NCBI RefSeq assembly: GCF_028476545.1
Contig: NW_026731827.1
Coordinates: 159,001 to 223,000 of the forward strand
Reading direction: 5' to 3'
Length of the DNA stretch: 64,000 nucleotides
Origin: Physella acuta
Taxonomy: Eukaryota; Mollusca; Gastropoda; Physidae
A program made the position numbers and the translations under genes. The notes below the pieces were generated by a model, which had not been told where the DNA came from, made no database searches, and saw nothing but the letters and a program-made list of their open reading frames with translations. Positions 41,455-55,600 of the stretch are shown in pieces. Each line of letters opens with the position of its first letter. Positions within the stretch are counted from its first letter, which is position 1.

Positions 41455-41680
41455 ACAGTAGACTAAACATCAGACTAAACATCAGACTAAACATCATAAT
41501 AGACATCACACTAAACCGTAGATTACACATCAGACTTTACTATAGTACTGTAGAGCAAACTGCAGATTAAACATCAGACATAAAAGAAGACTAAATAGCA
41601 GACTGGACAACAGACTAAACAACAGACTAAACAACAAACTAAACAGTAGACATAAAAGAAGACTCAACAGCAGACAAGAC
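41455..41680 (+). repeat. 12-bp AGACTAAACATC-type repeat
   Basis: Degenerate units AGACTAAACATC, AGACTAAACAAC and AGACATAAAAGA. Confidence 0.8.
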
Positions 41681-41854
41681 TATGATGTTGACGAAAGATG
41701 CAGTCAAGCGGTTACAGAGCTTAACTCAGTGATTAGTTAGAGCTTTGTGATTGGTCCTTTGATAGACACAACCTGTCATGTGTCGAGGACAAACATAATG
41801 TGATGTAGCAGGGATTAGAGAAAATAATTGTCACCCAAGGTTTTCACACGGGCA

Positions 41855-42850
41855 GTGAAGGTGGTTAGAGTAGAATAACGATACATGGACACACAGTGAC
41901 GGTGGTTAGAGTAGCATAACGATACATGGACACACAGTGACGGTGGTTAGAGTAGCATAACGATATATGGACACACATACAGTGACGGTGGTTAGAGTAG
42001 CATAACGATACATGGACACACGGTGACGGTGGTTAGAGTAGCATAACGATACATGGACACACAGTGACGGTGGTTAGAGTAGCATAACGATACATGGACA
42101 CACAGTGACGGTGGTTAGAGTAGCATAACGATACATGGACACACAGTGACGGTGGTTAGAGTAGCATAACGATACATGGACACACAGTGACGGTAGTTAG
42201 AGTAGCATAATTATGTCATAGACACACAGTGACGGTGGTTAGAGTAGCATTACGATACATGTAACACAGTGACGGTGGTTAGAGTAGCATAACGATACGT
42301 GTACACACAGTGACGGTGGTTAGAGTAGCATAACGATACATGGACACACAGTGACGGTGGTTAGAGTAGCATAACGATACATGGACACAGAGTGACGGTG
42401 GTTAGAGTAGCATAACGATACATGGACACACAGTGACGGTGGTTAGAGTAGCATAACGATACATGGATACACAGTGACGGTGGTTAGAGTAGCATAACAA
42501 TACATGGACACACAGTGACGGTGGTTAGAGTAGCATAACGATACATGGACACACAGTAACGGTGGTTAGAGTAGCATAACGATACATGGACACACACACA
42601 GTGACGGTGGTTAGAGTAGCATAACGATACATGGATACACAGTGACGGTGGTTAGAGTAGCATAACAATACATGGACACACAGTGACGGTGGTTAGAGTA
42701 GCATTACGATACATGGACACACTTGGCGGTGTTCAGAGTAGCATAACAATACATGGACACACAGTGACGGTGGTTAGAGTAGCATAACGATACATGGACA
42801 CACTTGGCGGTGTTTAGAGTAGCACAACGATACATGGACACACAGTGACT
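41855..42850 (+). repeat. 41-bp minisatellite (GTGACGGTGGTTAGAGTAGC)
   Basis: Core CAGTGACGGTGGTTAGAGTA, then GCATAACGATACATGGACAC; about 24 copies, mostly single-base variants. Confidence 0.96.
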
Positions 42851-43440
42851 TATTGTTTTAAAGAAAACAAAATCAAACGCTTGGGTGGGGGGGGGGGGAG
42901 GCAGGACATTATAACTAAATCTAAACTGATGATGTCGATTCTCTAGGATGTCCCTAACTCCAAACGTAAAACAGACTGACATCATATCGTCACATAAAAA
43001 AAATGCCTTGTCTAATTTTAGCAAATTGTGCGTTGTATTTCAGAAAATGTCACTCAGCTTGCTAGGAATGTTGCAGTCGATTTTATCAAGCTTATCTTAA
43101 CATTCTAATCCACGCTCTACAAAACTGTCATTTTGTTATCGGTCTATTGTCGCCCAACCGCACCCCACTCTGCAACCAAACCGGAAACAGTTTCTCTAAT
43201 GACAGCTTGTGTCCCGAGATCCACCAGCACCAACCTCATAGGTTGGTGTAGCCTAGATAGCATGGAGTGGTGGTGCGAGAGCCAGTGTCATGTTAAGTGC
43301 TTTAGACGCCTCTTCTTTAAATTACAGCCACTGGTGATAACACACTTATTGCTTTCAGTGTGTTCATTTTCAAAATTTGAATTTCATAATACCACATGTG
43401 AGACATCTGTACATCCCCTATATATATTTATATATTTATA

Positions 43441-43512
<72 letters not shown>

Positions 43513-44409
43513 TATATATGTGAAAACTGACACCTCCCCATGAGGAAATCATGCCTTATCCAATGACACAAACTGACCTGTTGACCTGGTGACCTTGTTC
43601 TGTCAACAATGCCCCCCCCCCCTCAACGATCAACCTAAACCAAACCTTAACACCATCATCTCTAACGACCTTGCTACCCAACACACCAGCCGTTCTTTTA
43701 TCCTAACCCTAAACAAATTTCTCCAATATCAAAACCACTTTCAGTCATTAACATTTTTTTTTACTGTACCGTGTCAACTTGTATCGTCGTCTGCCGTGAG
43801 AACAGCCAACCCCTGCATGGTTGGCAGCCAACCTCTGAATGGTTGGCTGCCGACTTCTGAATAGTTGGTATTTCTCCGACTCGGTCTATGCAATCTTTGG
43901 TTCCGGATCGCTGGTTATTAAATAGCGCGAACGTCGGAATGCTTTCAGTTATGTGTATTAAACGTGATGGTATAAGAAAACTTGGAGTGTGTGGGTATGT
44001 TACTTAACAGGTGTGTAAGTGCTGGGTTAGAAGTAAATGTACAGGTGTATGATGATGTTGAGGGTAGACTTAAAACAGCTGAATTCTCGTTAATTCTCGA
44101 TATTTGTAAGCTTTCACCTTGATACAATACAAAAAACACTGACCCTATCACTGTACCATGTACCTATACTCTAGACTTTATTGTGGAGTTTGGTAATCAA
44201 AACATACTATCTTAATAATTGTTAATTAATAAATTTAATAATGAGTTTCTTCACTTTTCTATTTCACTCTTCGATTGCACTTAAACATTGAAATAAAATC
44301 TTTGGCTTCACTTGTGGATACTAAAAATTGAAGAGTTCTTTTGATCAACACAACTTTAACCCTCAACTATTTATTTTATGACCAGTTGTAGGCTCGATAT
44401 ATTATATGG
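42851..44409. other. No gene supported
   Basis: Frame 43133-43543 ends in (TA)n-coded residues. 43800-43865 holds a GGTTGGCAGCCAACC-type palindromic repeat. Confidence 0.4.
43420..43512 (+). repeat. (TA)n microsatellite
   Basis: Alternating TA with three TTTATA interruptions at its start. Confidence 0.95.
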
Positions 44410-45172
44410 TCTGACTGTCAACGTGGTATAAAGCTAGCCTGTAGTAGATCTGTACATAGCCTGCGCGTCACTGCAGTCATATAAATGAAGCTAGCCTGTA
44501 GTAGACCTGTATATAGCCTGCCTGTCAGTGTCGGCATGCAGTCATATAAATAACTAGCCTGTAGTAGACCTGTATATAGCCTGCCTGTCAGTGCAGTCAT
44601 ATAAATAACTAGCCTGTAGTAGACCTGTATATAGCCTGCCTGTCAATACAGTCATATAAATAAAGCTAGCCTGTAGTAGACCTGTATATTGCCTGCCTGT
44701 CAGTGTCGGCATATAGTCATATAAATAAAGCTAGCCTGTAGTAGACCTGTATATAGCCTGCCTGTCAAAACAGTCATATAAATAAAGCTAGCCTGTAGTA
44801 GACCTGTATATAGCCTGCCTGTCAATACAGTCATGTAAATAAAGCTAGCCTGTAGTAGATCTGTATATAGCCTGCTTGTCAGTGCAGTCATATAAATAAA
44901 GCTAGCCTGTAGTAGACCTGTATATTGCCTGCCTGTCAATACAGTCATGTAAATAAAGCTAGCCTGTAGTAGATCTGTATATAGCCTGCACGTCAGTGTC
45001 AGTATGCAGTCATATAAATAAAGCTAGCCTTTAGTAGACCTGTATATAGCCTGCACGTCAGTGTCAGTATGCAGTCATATAAATAAAGCTAGCCTGTATT
45101 ATACCTGTATATAGCCTGCACGTCAGTGTCAGTATGCAGTCATATAAATAAAGCTAGCCTGTACTATTTACA
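44410..45172 (+). repeat. 57/67-bp minisatellite
   Basis: Core CAGTCATATAAATAAAGCTA, then GCCTGTAGTAGACCTGTATA, then TAGCCTGCCTGTCA; a longer form adds GTGTCGGCATG. About 13 copies. Confidence 0.95.
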
Positions 45173-45604
45173 TGATAATTGAAACACAAGAACGATCGCT
45201 CGGATCAGTTGTTTTTAGAATAATTGACACTGACTTGTTAAAAACAATTTAGCTCTATACGATATAGTTCTCTCATGTGCTCAATTCTTAAGTATGTATT
45301 GCAATCGTGGGCGTAGGTTGTCGTTAAATTCTGTGTAAGGTTTTTTAAAACGGGGGAATATTTATGGTGAATTAGACCATAATGTCTCAGAATTCATCAA
45401 ATTTTTTTTTAAAACAAACAATGTATCTGAAAACATTGCGTTTCAAGTTTTAGTTGATTGATTTAAATACTTACACGTAAAATTAGATTGTTAAATTACA
45501 AGGTAACAAATTGACGAAACATTTTACTAAAAAAACATTTGGATTGAAAAACTTCACATAATATTAGATTACAAAACATTTGTGTCACAATCTAATTAAC
45601 ATTA
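45173..45604. other. AT-rich, no gene seen
   Basis: Nothing recognised. Confidence 0.45.
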
Positions 45605-46080
45605 TTTTCACGCTCTACTTAACATGTGTGTCACACACTCTACATAACACACACACACACTCTACATAACATTTGTGTCACACTCTATATAACATTTATG
45701 TCACACACTCTACGTAACATTTGTGTCACACTCTATATAACATGTGTGTCACACACTCTACATAACACACACACACTCTACATAACATTTGTGTCACACT
45801 CTATATAACATTTATGTCACACACTCTACGTAACATTTGTGTCACACACTCTACGTAACATTTGTGTCACACTCTATATAACATTTATGTCACACACTCA
45901 ACGTAACATTTGTGTCACACACTCTACGTAACATTTGTGTCACACTCTATTTAACATTTATGTCACACACTCTACGTAACATTTGTGTCACACACTCTAC
46001 GTAACATTTGTGTCACACTCTATTTAACATTTATGTCATACACTCTACGTAACATTTGTGTCACACACTCTACATAACAG
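45605..46080 (+). repeat. 23-25-bp minisatellite (GTCACACACTCTACGTAACA)
   Basis: Units alternate TTTGTGTCACACACTCTACG and TTTATGTCACACACTC; also ACACACACAC-extended copies. Confidence 0.94.
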
Positions 46081-46589
46081 ACGTCGAATACAACCGACGG
46101 GCTAAATTTTTGGTGTTAATTTTCGAGCAGTTTCACCCACATCCTACCGATCCACTACAAAAAGAATCCATATGTATCAATATCAAAGGTGAACTAAACA
46201 AGCTTTAAGATGTTATTCACCTGCATGTGTCTGAGAAAAGCTCTGGTTTAACCTGACAGGTTTATGTTAGACTTGACCCCGGGTGGTTTAACCTTACCTG
46301 TCTGTTCCAGAAAGACTTCAAAATTTTTTAATGCCAACTTCAGACGAGAGAACTGACAAAGCAAGGGTCTGTGTTCTAGGATAGATGTCGATCGTTTATA
46401 CAATGGGTACATATTCACATGCAAACGGTTCCAATATAACGCCCCACTGTCGGATGTTTTGTTACAGTAGTGTATGTTAGCTATCTAGTTTTGATTTTTG
46501 TATGTGGCGGTGCTTCCTTATGTTTGTATTTCATGTTCCTGTCTTCATACTCAAACTGCGAGTTGTGTGAATATGTCAGTGTTCGCTTG
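46081..46589. other. No gene seen
   Basis: Spacer between two arrays. Confidence 0.45.
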
Positions 46590-47395
46590 TCTGCTCGTAT
46601 GTGTCGGTCAGTGACCAGCTATCGTATGTGTCCGTCAGTGTCCAGCTATCGTATGTGTCCGTCAGTGTCCAGCTATCGTATGTGGTCAGTGTCCAGCTAT
46701 CGTATGTGTCCGTCAGTGTCCAGCTATCGTATGTGTCCGTCAGTGTCTGGCTATCGTATGTGTCAGTCAGTGTCCAGCTATCGTATGTGTCAGTCAGTGT
46801 CCAGCTATCGTATGTGTCCGTCAGTGTCCAGCTATCGTATGTGGTCAGTGTCCAGCTATCGTATGTGTCCGTCAGTGTCCAGCTATCGTATGTGTCCGTC
46901 AGTGTCTGGCTATCGTATGTGGTCAGTGTCCAGCTATCGTATGTGTTGGTCAGTGTCCAGCTATCGTATGTGTTGGTCAGTGTCCATCTATCGTATGTGT
47001 TGGTCAGTGTCCAGCTAACGTATGTGTCCGTCAGTGTCTGGCTATCGTATGTGTTGGTCAGTGTCCAGCTAACGTATGTGTCCGTCAGTGTCCAGCTATC
47101 GTATGTGTCCGTCAGTGTCCAGTTATCGTATGTGTCCGTCAGTGTCCAGTTATCGTATGTGTCCGTCAGTGACCAGCTATCGTATGTGTCGGTCAGTGTC
47201 CAGCTATCGTATGTGACCGTCAGTGTCCAGCTATCGTATGTGTCCGTCAGTGTCCAGTTATCGTATGTGTCCGTCAGTGACCAGCTATCGTATGTGTCGG
47301 TCAGTGTCCAGCTATCGTATGTGGTCAGTGTCCATCTATCTAGTTGTGTGTGTCGTCTAGTGTCCAACTATCGTATGTGTCCGTCTGTGTTCAGC
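46590..47395 (+). repeat. 27-bp minisatellite (GTCCGTCAGTGTCCAGCTAT)
   Basis: About 30 copies with 24-bp variants (GTGGTCAGTG). Length is a multiple of three, so several frames and both strands stay open for 180-276 codons; composition is pure repeat, so none is called a gene. Confidence 0.96.
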
Positions 47396-49421
47396 TATCT
47401 GCTTTACGTACTCAATGATTTCCCTGTCTAGATTGCCCCCTCCCCCCCCCCCCTTCCCCGCTGTTTCTTTCCACACCTTCATGCACAGATTAAGATATCT
47501 AACATACCATTACACGTTTTAAGTGCTATTCCCTTTACTACATACCCCCATTATGTTATATTTACACAGATCATAAACTCTCCCATACTGTGCAGCGTAC
47601 TCTGCCCTAACTAGAAGGTATACCAACACTTCCACCCACACACACATACACACACACACACACACACATACACACACACTGACACCTTCTACCACACAAC
47701 CTGATTTTTCAGTTCAAGCAGTATAAAATCAATCACTAGGAATGCTTCAAACATTGGCATTTGTTTTCCGTTGTGCTTGACTTGGGTAACATTCCATAAA
47801 GTTGTGGAAATGCCTGAAGTGGTCTCAAGATTTACAACTCTCTAGAACCTTCCCAAAAAAAAATCAGTACGCTTTTTTATACTAATAAGGAACTACTTAC
47901 TTGATTTTACATACCTATATAGATATAAACGAAACAATTTTTTTTATCTACATCGCACATTGTGTAATTCAAGATGTCGGTAAATGATTATTACCAAACT
48001 ATCACACGAAAATTAATATTTTTGTAATTGACATATTTTATCTCCTGGTTTCTTTAAAAAAAAAATATTTTCATTTTGTTTAAAAAAATGAATCACACTA
48101 AATCCAGCGAAATTTTTTTTAAAGCTCAATGAAAACATCGGTTATGTAACAAAGTCTGAGTACATCAGGCTTCAAAACTTAAACCTGCGGCGTTGCCAGG
48201 AGAGGTGTGGAGGGGGGGGGATAGAGTGGACTTTTTGTATCTTAAGGATACCTTAAAACATTTATTATCGAATCCATGTGCATTATTTCGTTGTCGTTTC
48301 TAAATGGTCCACCATAATTGACATATGAACGCTTAACATACACAGCCATACACCTTTGACAGGGGAAATTGTGGCGTGATTTTTTTCAAGGTCAAGGCCA
48401 GGCGTAAGCCGATCGGGTGGCGCGAGTATTCGTCACACTGAGAACGTCACACTGAGAACGTCACACTCAGAACGTCACACGTCGAAGCATTGTCAACCTG
48501 CGCCCATAAACTTTAACGATCAGGGAGGGATATATAGCGTCTGGGCGCTAAAGGATATAAATCGAGAAATTGTTCTCTTAATGTTTCACACGTCAGGTTC
48601 TGAAATTTGCAGCTAACTTAGTCAGGCCCCAACTTACCCCCCCCCCCCCTACTGCAACTAAAAAAACTTTTAAAAAATATAATTCCTGTGGGAACTATAT
48701 TATCTTTCAATCTGTGACCTCATGAAGTAGTGAATGTTGTGGCTTGCTTGGTTGAAGGAAGTGTTTACGAGCATTTCTTTAGAAAACATGAAACACGAAT
48801 CTCAACCGACTTGACTCTATCGTTTTATTGCTTTATTTTTTATGGTAAGACTCAAACCTTTGTCTAGTTAAAACATAATTAGTAAACTTTGAATATTGAT
48901 ATTGATGATTCGATACACTGTTATGCTGATACTGACATCGTACATGATCGCATGGCATTTTACCTACGCACGCCTGAGTCTCAGACTACAAAACCAATCA
49001 AAATATTGAGAGATCGATTGTTACGTTCTACAAGAGACTAATTAGGCGCCTGCAGACAATCGAATCACAGGTCAATCGAGTGTTTTTATATATTATGTGG
49101 ACCAATTAAATGTGTTCTGACAACAAATTTAGATCTAATGAACAGAAATTGAAAATTCGGGGATTGCGGCCCTTCGGAGCATCACATGGATTTAATTGAA
49201 TGTTTTAATTTTATCTCCCTTACTTCAGCTCATTAAAATTGCGCTCAGTCAAAACTTGTGTTTTCAAGTCATTTGAAGTTTTCTAGCGATTGATAGCTCG
49301 GTTTTTAAAATAGCGGATGTCGCTAATTAGTAAAATTAAAATTTGATTTGATGTCAGATTAGCTTAAAATATGCGCTACAAATGCTGTGCGCACTAAAAA
49401 CACAATTTTTTTATTTTTCAG
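47396..49421. other. Upstream of gene A coding start; 5' UTR intron likely
   Basis: The acceptor at 49421 implies a noncoding first exon upstream, which I cannot locate. A small AACGTCACACTGAG triplication lies at 48431-48480. Confidence 0.4.
47640..47680 (+). repeat. (CA)n microsatellite
   Basis: CACACA with ATAC interruptions. Confidence 0.9.
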
Positions 49422-49606
49422 GAGAGTCACATCAAAGAGAAAAATGCAAGTCATGTCTACACACATTCATGTCAGATCTTCTAACGGCAGAACTTTGCCT
49501 GCTTGCAGTAGAACCCAGCCTACTTCCAGTAGAACTACCATCTGCCGTATGAGCGTGATTGTGCTTCTGCTGACTAGTCTCTCGTTGGTCCCAGTATCCA
49601 ATGCCA
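49422..49606 (+). CDS. Gene A exon with start codon and signal peptide
   Basis: A good acceptor (TTTATTTTTCAG) ends at 49421, so a 5' UTR intron lies upstream and coding begins inside this exon: ATG at 49444 (also 49453 and 49549). The third Met starts a clean signal peptide, [19 protein letters not shown]. The exon ends AATGCCA before GTAAGT at 49607, phase 1. Extending the frame upstream of 49422 would need intron sequence to be coding. Nothing shows which Met is used. Confidence 0.65.
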
Positions 49607-52600
49607 GTAAGTCTGTGTGTACATCTTGTTGTCATGATCCCAGTATCCAATGCCAGTAAGTCTGTGTGTACATCTTGTTGTCATGGTCCCAGTATCCAAT
49701 GCCAGTAAGTCTGTGTGTACATCTTGTTGTCATGATCCCAGTATCCAATGCCAGTAAGTCTGTGTGTACATCTTGTTGTCATGGTCCCAGTATCCAATGC
49801 CAGTAAGTCTGTGTGTACATCTTGTTGTCATGGTCCCAGTATCCAATGCCAGTAAGTCTGTGTGTACATCTTGTTGTCATGGTCCCAGTATCCAATGCCA
49901 GTAAGTCTGTGTGTACATCTTGTTGTCATGATCCCAGTATCCAATGCCAGTAAGTCTGTGTGTACATCTTGTTGTCATGGTCCCAGTATCCAATGCCAGT
50001 AAGTCTGTGTGTACATCTTGTTGTCATGGTCCCAGTATCCAATGCCAGTAAGTCTGTGTGTACATCTTGTTGTCATGATCCCAGTATCCAATGCCAGTAA
50101 GTCTGTGTGTACATCTTGTTGTCATGGTCCCAGTATCCAATGCCAGTAAGTCTGTGTGTACATCTTGTTGTCATGGTCCCAGTATCCAATGCCAGTAAGT
50201 CTGTGTGTACATCTTGTTGTCATGGTCCCAGTATCCAATGCCAGTAAGTCTGTGTGTACATCTTGTTGTCATGATCCCAGTATCCAATGCCAGTAAGTCT
50301 GTGTGTACATCTTGTTGTCATGGTCCCAGTATCCAATGCCAGTAAGTCTGTGTGTACATCTTGTTGTCATGGTCCCAGTATCCAATGCCAGTAAGTCTGT
50401 GTGTACATCTTGTTGTCATGGTCCTAGTATCCAATGCCAGTAAGTCTGTGTGTACATCTTGTTGTCATGGTCCCAGTATCCAATGCCAGTAAGTCTGTGT
50501 GTACATCTTGTTGTCATGGTCCCAGTATCCAATGCCAGTAAGTCTGTGTGTACATCTTGTTGTCATGGTCCCAGTATCCAATGCCAGTAAGTCTGTGTGT
50601 ACATCTTGTTGTCTCATGGTCCCAGTATCCAATGCCAGTAAGTCTGTGTGTACATCTTGTTGTCATGGTCCCAGTATCCAATGCCAGTAAGTCTGTGTGT
50701 ACATCTTGTTGTCATGGTCCCAGTATCCAATGCCAGTAAGTCTGTGTGTACATCTTGTTGTCTCATGGTCCCAGTATCCAATGCCAGTAAGTCTGTGTGT
50801 ACATCTTGTTGTCTCATGGTCCCAGTATCCAATGCTAGTAAGTCTTTGTGTACATCTTGTTGTCATGGTCCCAGTATCCAATGCCAGTTAGTCTGTGTGT
50901 ACATCTTGTTGTCATGGTCCCAGTATCCAATGCCAGTAAGTCTGTGTGTACATCTTGTTGTCATGGTCCCAGTATCCAATGCCAGTAAGTCTGTGTGTAC
51001 ATCTTGTTGTCATGGTCCTAGTATCCAATGCCAGTAAGTCTGTGTGTACATCTTGTTGTCTCATGGTCCCAGTATCCAATGCTAGTAAGTCTGTGTGTAC
51101 ATCTTGTTGTCATGGTCCCAGTATCCAATGCCAGTAAGTCTGTGTGTACATCTTGTTGTCATGGTCCCAGTATCCAATGCCAGTAAGTCTGTGTGTACAT
51201 CTTGTTGTCATGGTCCCAGTATCCAATGCCAGTAAGTCTGTGTGTACATCTTGTTGTCATGGTCCCAGTATCCAATGCCAGTAAGTCTGTGTGTACATCT
51301 TGTTGTCATGGTCCCAGTATCCAATGCCAGTAAGTCTGTGTGTACATCTTGTTGTCATGGTCCCAGTATCCAATGCCAGTAAGTCTGTGTGTACATCTTG
51401 TTGTCATGGTCCCAGTATCCAATGCCAGTAAGTCTGTGTGTACATCTTGTTGTCATGGTCCCAGTATCCAATGCCAGTAAGTCTGTGTGTACATCTTGTT
51501 GTCATGGTCCCAGTATCCAATGCCAGTAAGTCTGTGTGTACATCTTGTTGTCTCATGGTCCCAGTATCCAATGCCAGTAAGTCTGTGTGTACATCTTGTT
51601 GTCATGGTCCCAGTATCCAATGCCAGTAAGTCTGTGTGTACATCTTGTTGTCATGGTCCCAGTAGGTCTGTGTGTACATCTTGTTGTCATGGTCCCAGTA
51701 AGTCTGTGTGTACATCTTGTTGTCATGGCCCCAGTATCCAATGCCAGTAAGTCTGTGTGTACATCTTGTTGTCATGGTCCCAGTAAGTCTGTGTGTACAT
51801 CTTGTTGTCATGGCCCCAGTATCCAATGCCAGTAAGTCTGTGTGTACATCTTGTTGTCTCATGGTCCCAGTATCCAATGCCAGTAAGTCTGTGTGTACAT
51901 CTTGTTGTCATGGTCCCAGTATCCAATGCCAGTAAGTCTGTGTGTACATCTTGTTGTCATGGTCCCAGTAAGTCTGTGTGTACATCTTGTTGTCATGGTC
52001 CCAGTATCCAATGCCAGTAAGTCTGTGTGTACATCTTGTTGTCATGGTCCCAGTATCCAATGCCAGTAGGTCTGTGTGTACATCTTGTTGTCATGGTCCC
52101 AGTATCCAATGCCAGTAAGTCTGTGTGTACATCTTGTTGTCATGGTCCCAGTATCCAATGCCAGTAAGTCTGTGTGTACATCTTGTTGTCATGGTCCCAG
52201 TATCCAATGCTAGTAAGTCTGTGTGTACATCTTGTTGTCTCATGGTCCCAGTATCCAATGCCAGTAAGTCTGTGTGTACATCTTGTTGTCATGGTCCCAG
52301 TATCCAATGCCAGTAAGTCTGTGTGTACATCTTGTTGTCATGGTCCCAGTATCCAATGCCAGTAAGTCTGTGTGTACATCTTGTTGTCATGGTCCTAGTA
52401 TCCAATGCCAGTAAGTCTGTGTGTACATCTTGTTGTCATGGTCCCAGTATCCAATGCCAGTAAGTCTGTGTGTACATCTTGTTGTCATGGTCCCAGTATC
52501 CAATGCCAGTAAGTCTGTGTGTACATCTTGTTGTCATGGTCCCAGTATCCAATGCCAGTAAGTCTGTGTGTACATCTTGTTGTCATGGTCCCAGTATATG

Positions 52601-55600
52601 TACATCTTGTTGTCATGGTCCCAGTATCCAATGCCAGTAAGTCTGTGTGTACATCTTGTTGTCATGGTCCCAGTATCCAATGCCAGTAAGTCTGTGTGTA
52701 CATCTTGTTGTCATGGTCCCAGTATCCAATGCCAGTAAGTCTGTGTTTACAGCTCGCCCTACACACAACGTCAGAAGATATTTAAAAAATGAAATGTCAA
52801 TTATTTTCAAAGTAACTTCGATATCTTTACTTCTTTTCAAGTAATTTAAAATGTATCTCTATATTTTTACTTTATTTAAACGAATTAAAGTTAACTGCTA
52901 TATTTTTACCTTTTTTCAAGCAACATACATCGGGCAGACTGAAGGGGACGTAATTGATACGACTATCCCGTTCACAGACACCTCTTCAATCTACCCTACC
53001 CCTTCCTTCACACCCGCTGTGGGTAAGTCGAGAAATCAGTCGACCGCACATAGTTAAATAGAATAATACTTAATATAGTCACACTCCTGTTATGAAAAGT
53101 ACTGAGAAGTTTATAGCAGTATAAGATATATTTCGTACCAGCTGCAGGTATAAAAAGCACATTTGTAACATCTATTTATAAACCTTCTGGCAACTTTGAG
53201 TCTCTTTATTGCAGGTGTTGTAGCTAATTCAGGAGAAACCAATCTTTTCTATAGTGCAAACCTACCTAGTCTTTCACAAACATCAGCAGAAACGGCATCA
53301 AACACAGAAAATGTTTTAAGTCCTTCAGAACCATCAGTCTCTTTTACGCTATCTTCACCAACTTTTATGCTTCCCATGTTAGATACACCAACATATTCAT
53401 TTACGTCAGTAGTCGCGATAGTTCAATCATTGTTCGCAATATCGGAAACATCATTACAAAGTGCTTCGTCAAGTACAATGACACCACCACAAATAAAACC
53501 ACCTGACAAAAATAATATCCTATCGTCGTCATCCCTTGAGGTGACTCCAATACAACTGACATCAAAACCAATATCAATTGACTCACAAGATACCATAAAA
53601 TTACAAACAGAAACACAACAACTGCCTATAATTACATCTCACATAACAACAGAACCACCACAACTACCAACAGAAACATCACAACTAGCAACAGAAACAC
53701 GACTAGCAACAGGAACACCACTACTAGCAACAGAAACACAACTAGCAACAGAAACACAACAAGCAACAGAAACACCACAATTACCAACAGAAACACCACA
53801 ACTAGCAACAGAAACACAACTAGCAACAGAAACACCACAATTACCAACAGAAACACAACAACTAGCAACAGAAACACCACAATTACCAACAGAAACACCA
53901 CAACTATCACAACAACTTTCCCCTAGCCAGACAGTAGCGTCACCATCCACACCATCATCACCACAATCGCTGACAGCAATGAACCCACCAGAAATGTTAA
54001 CATCCCCACCATCACCAGAACCACTGTTAACATTGAACCTCGTACAGTCAGCATCTTCATCCGTTACCTCAGTTCTAGAACTTTCAACCACCAAACCAGT
54101 ACAACCACCATCACCATTTCTAGATGTATCCGCCGTAGTTTCACCAGACTTGATATCCCCAACAATGACACAGCAGAATCCAACTCACAACTCTGCAAGC
54201 TGGACTCTAACTTTAGCATTCGAATCATCAGTAACAGTGCACATTTCAACAGAAGACACAGCACTATTAAATAACTCATATACACTAGAGCTTTTAGAAA
54301 CAGATTCACAAACAACAGTAGATGATCTAAGCACGTCTCTAACAGATTCGTCCGATAATATAGATTTACCTAACTCACTAGCAATAGATTTGTTCAGCAC
54401 TCCCGAACTTGATCCGTATTTCATGGATTCAAGGTACATGAGTACTACAGAATTGTATCTACTTAGTACTACAGAAATAACTCCACAAAATACTTTGAAT
54501 ATAGATTACATAGATACATCGGAGATAGATCCACAATGTGCAACAGATATTGACACGCTAATATATTACATAGATACATCGGAGATAGATCCACAATGTG
54601 CAACAGACACGCCAAATTCATTTGAAACAGTGTCAGAAAGTACAACAGAAACACCAAGTTCTAATGTAAATACTGAGATGTTTTCATCACAAACAACAGC
54701 TGAATTCAATACAGAAAATGGAGGCATAACTTCCGTGTTAAGAACAACAGAGTTATCGGTCCCTTCGTTCACACAAGTACCAAATACCACACTGTCGATG
54801 ACGTCTGTAGACCCCAAGACTTTGCCACACATTACAACACCAGCTCAAACATTTACAACACTAGCAACATCAGCAACTACAAAATTAAATCCAACAATTG
54901 CGTCATCAACCACAATAACTACAGGATCGACAACTACAGCACCAATCCCAACAACGACTATAACGTCAATTCAAACAAATACAACCCCAACAAAAATTAC
55001 AACAACAGCTACAACAACATCGTCTAAAACAAATGAAACTTCAACAATGAGAACTCAAACTACTACAACTCAAAGAACTACAACATCAAATACAACAATT
55101 AGAACAACAGCAACTACAAATACTACAATATCAATTCCAACATCTACAACCCGAACTACAGCAATATCTCTTCCAATTTCTACATTAACAACTCTAGCTC
55201 CTACAAATCGAACAGCTACAACATCAACAGCTAGAACGCCAACTCCACCAACTAGAACATCAACTAAATCAGATGATGAAACTACCACAACTAGATCAAC
55301 AACTCCAATAACTAAATCTGCAACACCCACAACTCCAAAAAGTACAACATCAATTCCAACATATTTAATTCCAACAACTGCATCAACAATTGCACCTACT
55401 ATAAAATCAAATACAACAACTACAGCTCCAACAACGCCTTTAGCCACAACTCCAACTCCATTAAATTCAACACCAACAACTACTACTCAAAAAGCTACAA
55501 TATTAGCTCCAACTACTGCTACATCAACTACAGCAACCCCAACATCATCATCAACAACTACAACGTCAACTCCAAGTACCAAGGCTCTTATAAATACTAC

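Noticed and set aside
43133-43543. 136-codon frame as a gene
   Set aside because: The second half is coded by (TA)n, and no convincing splice sites or domain appear; the Cys/Trp-containing middle is short.
46576-47431. Frames of 182-276 codons over the 27-bp array
   Set aside because: Several frames on both strands are open at once, which is expected of a 27-bp repeat and not of coding sequence.
48180-48240. Another family B-like MITE end (GCGGCGTTGCCAGG with a G-run)
   Set aside because: Only a loose match at one end, no partner end and no duplication.
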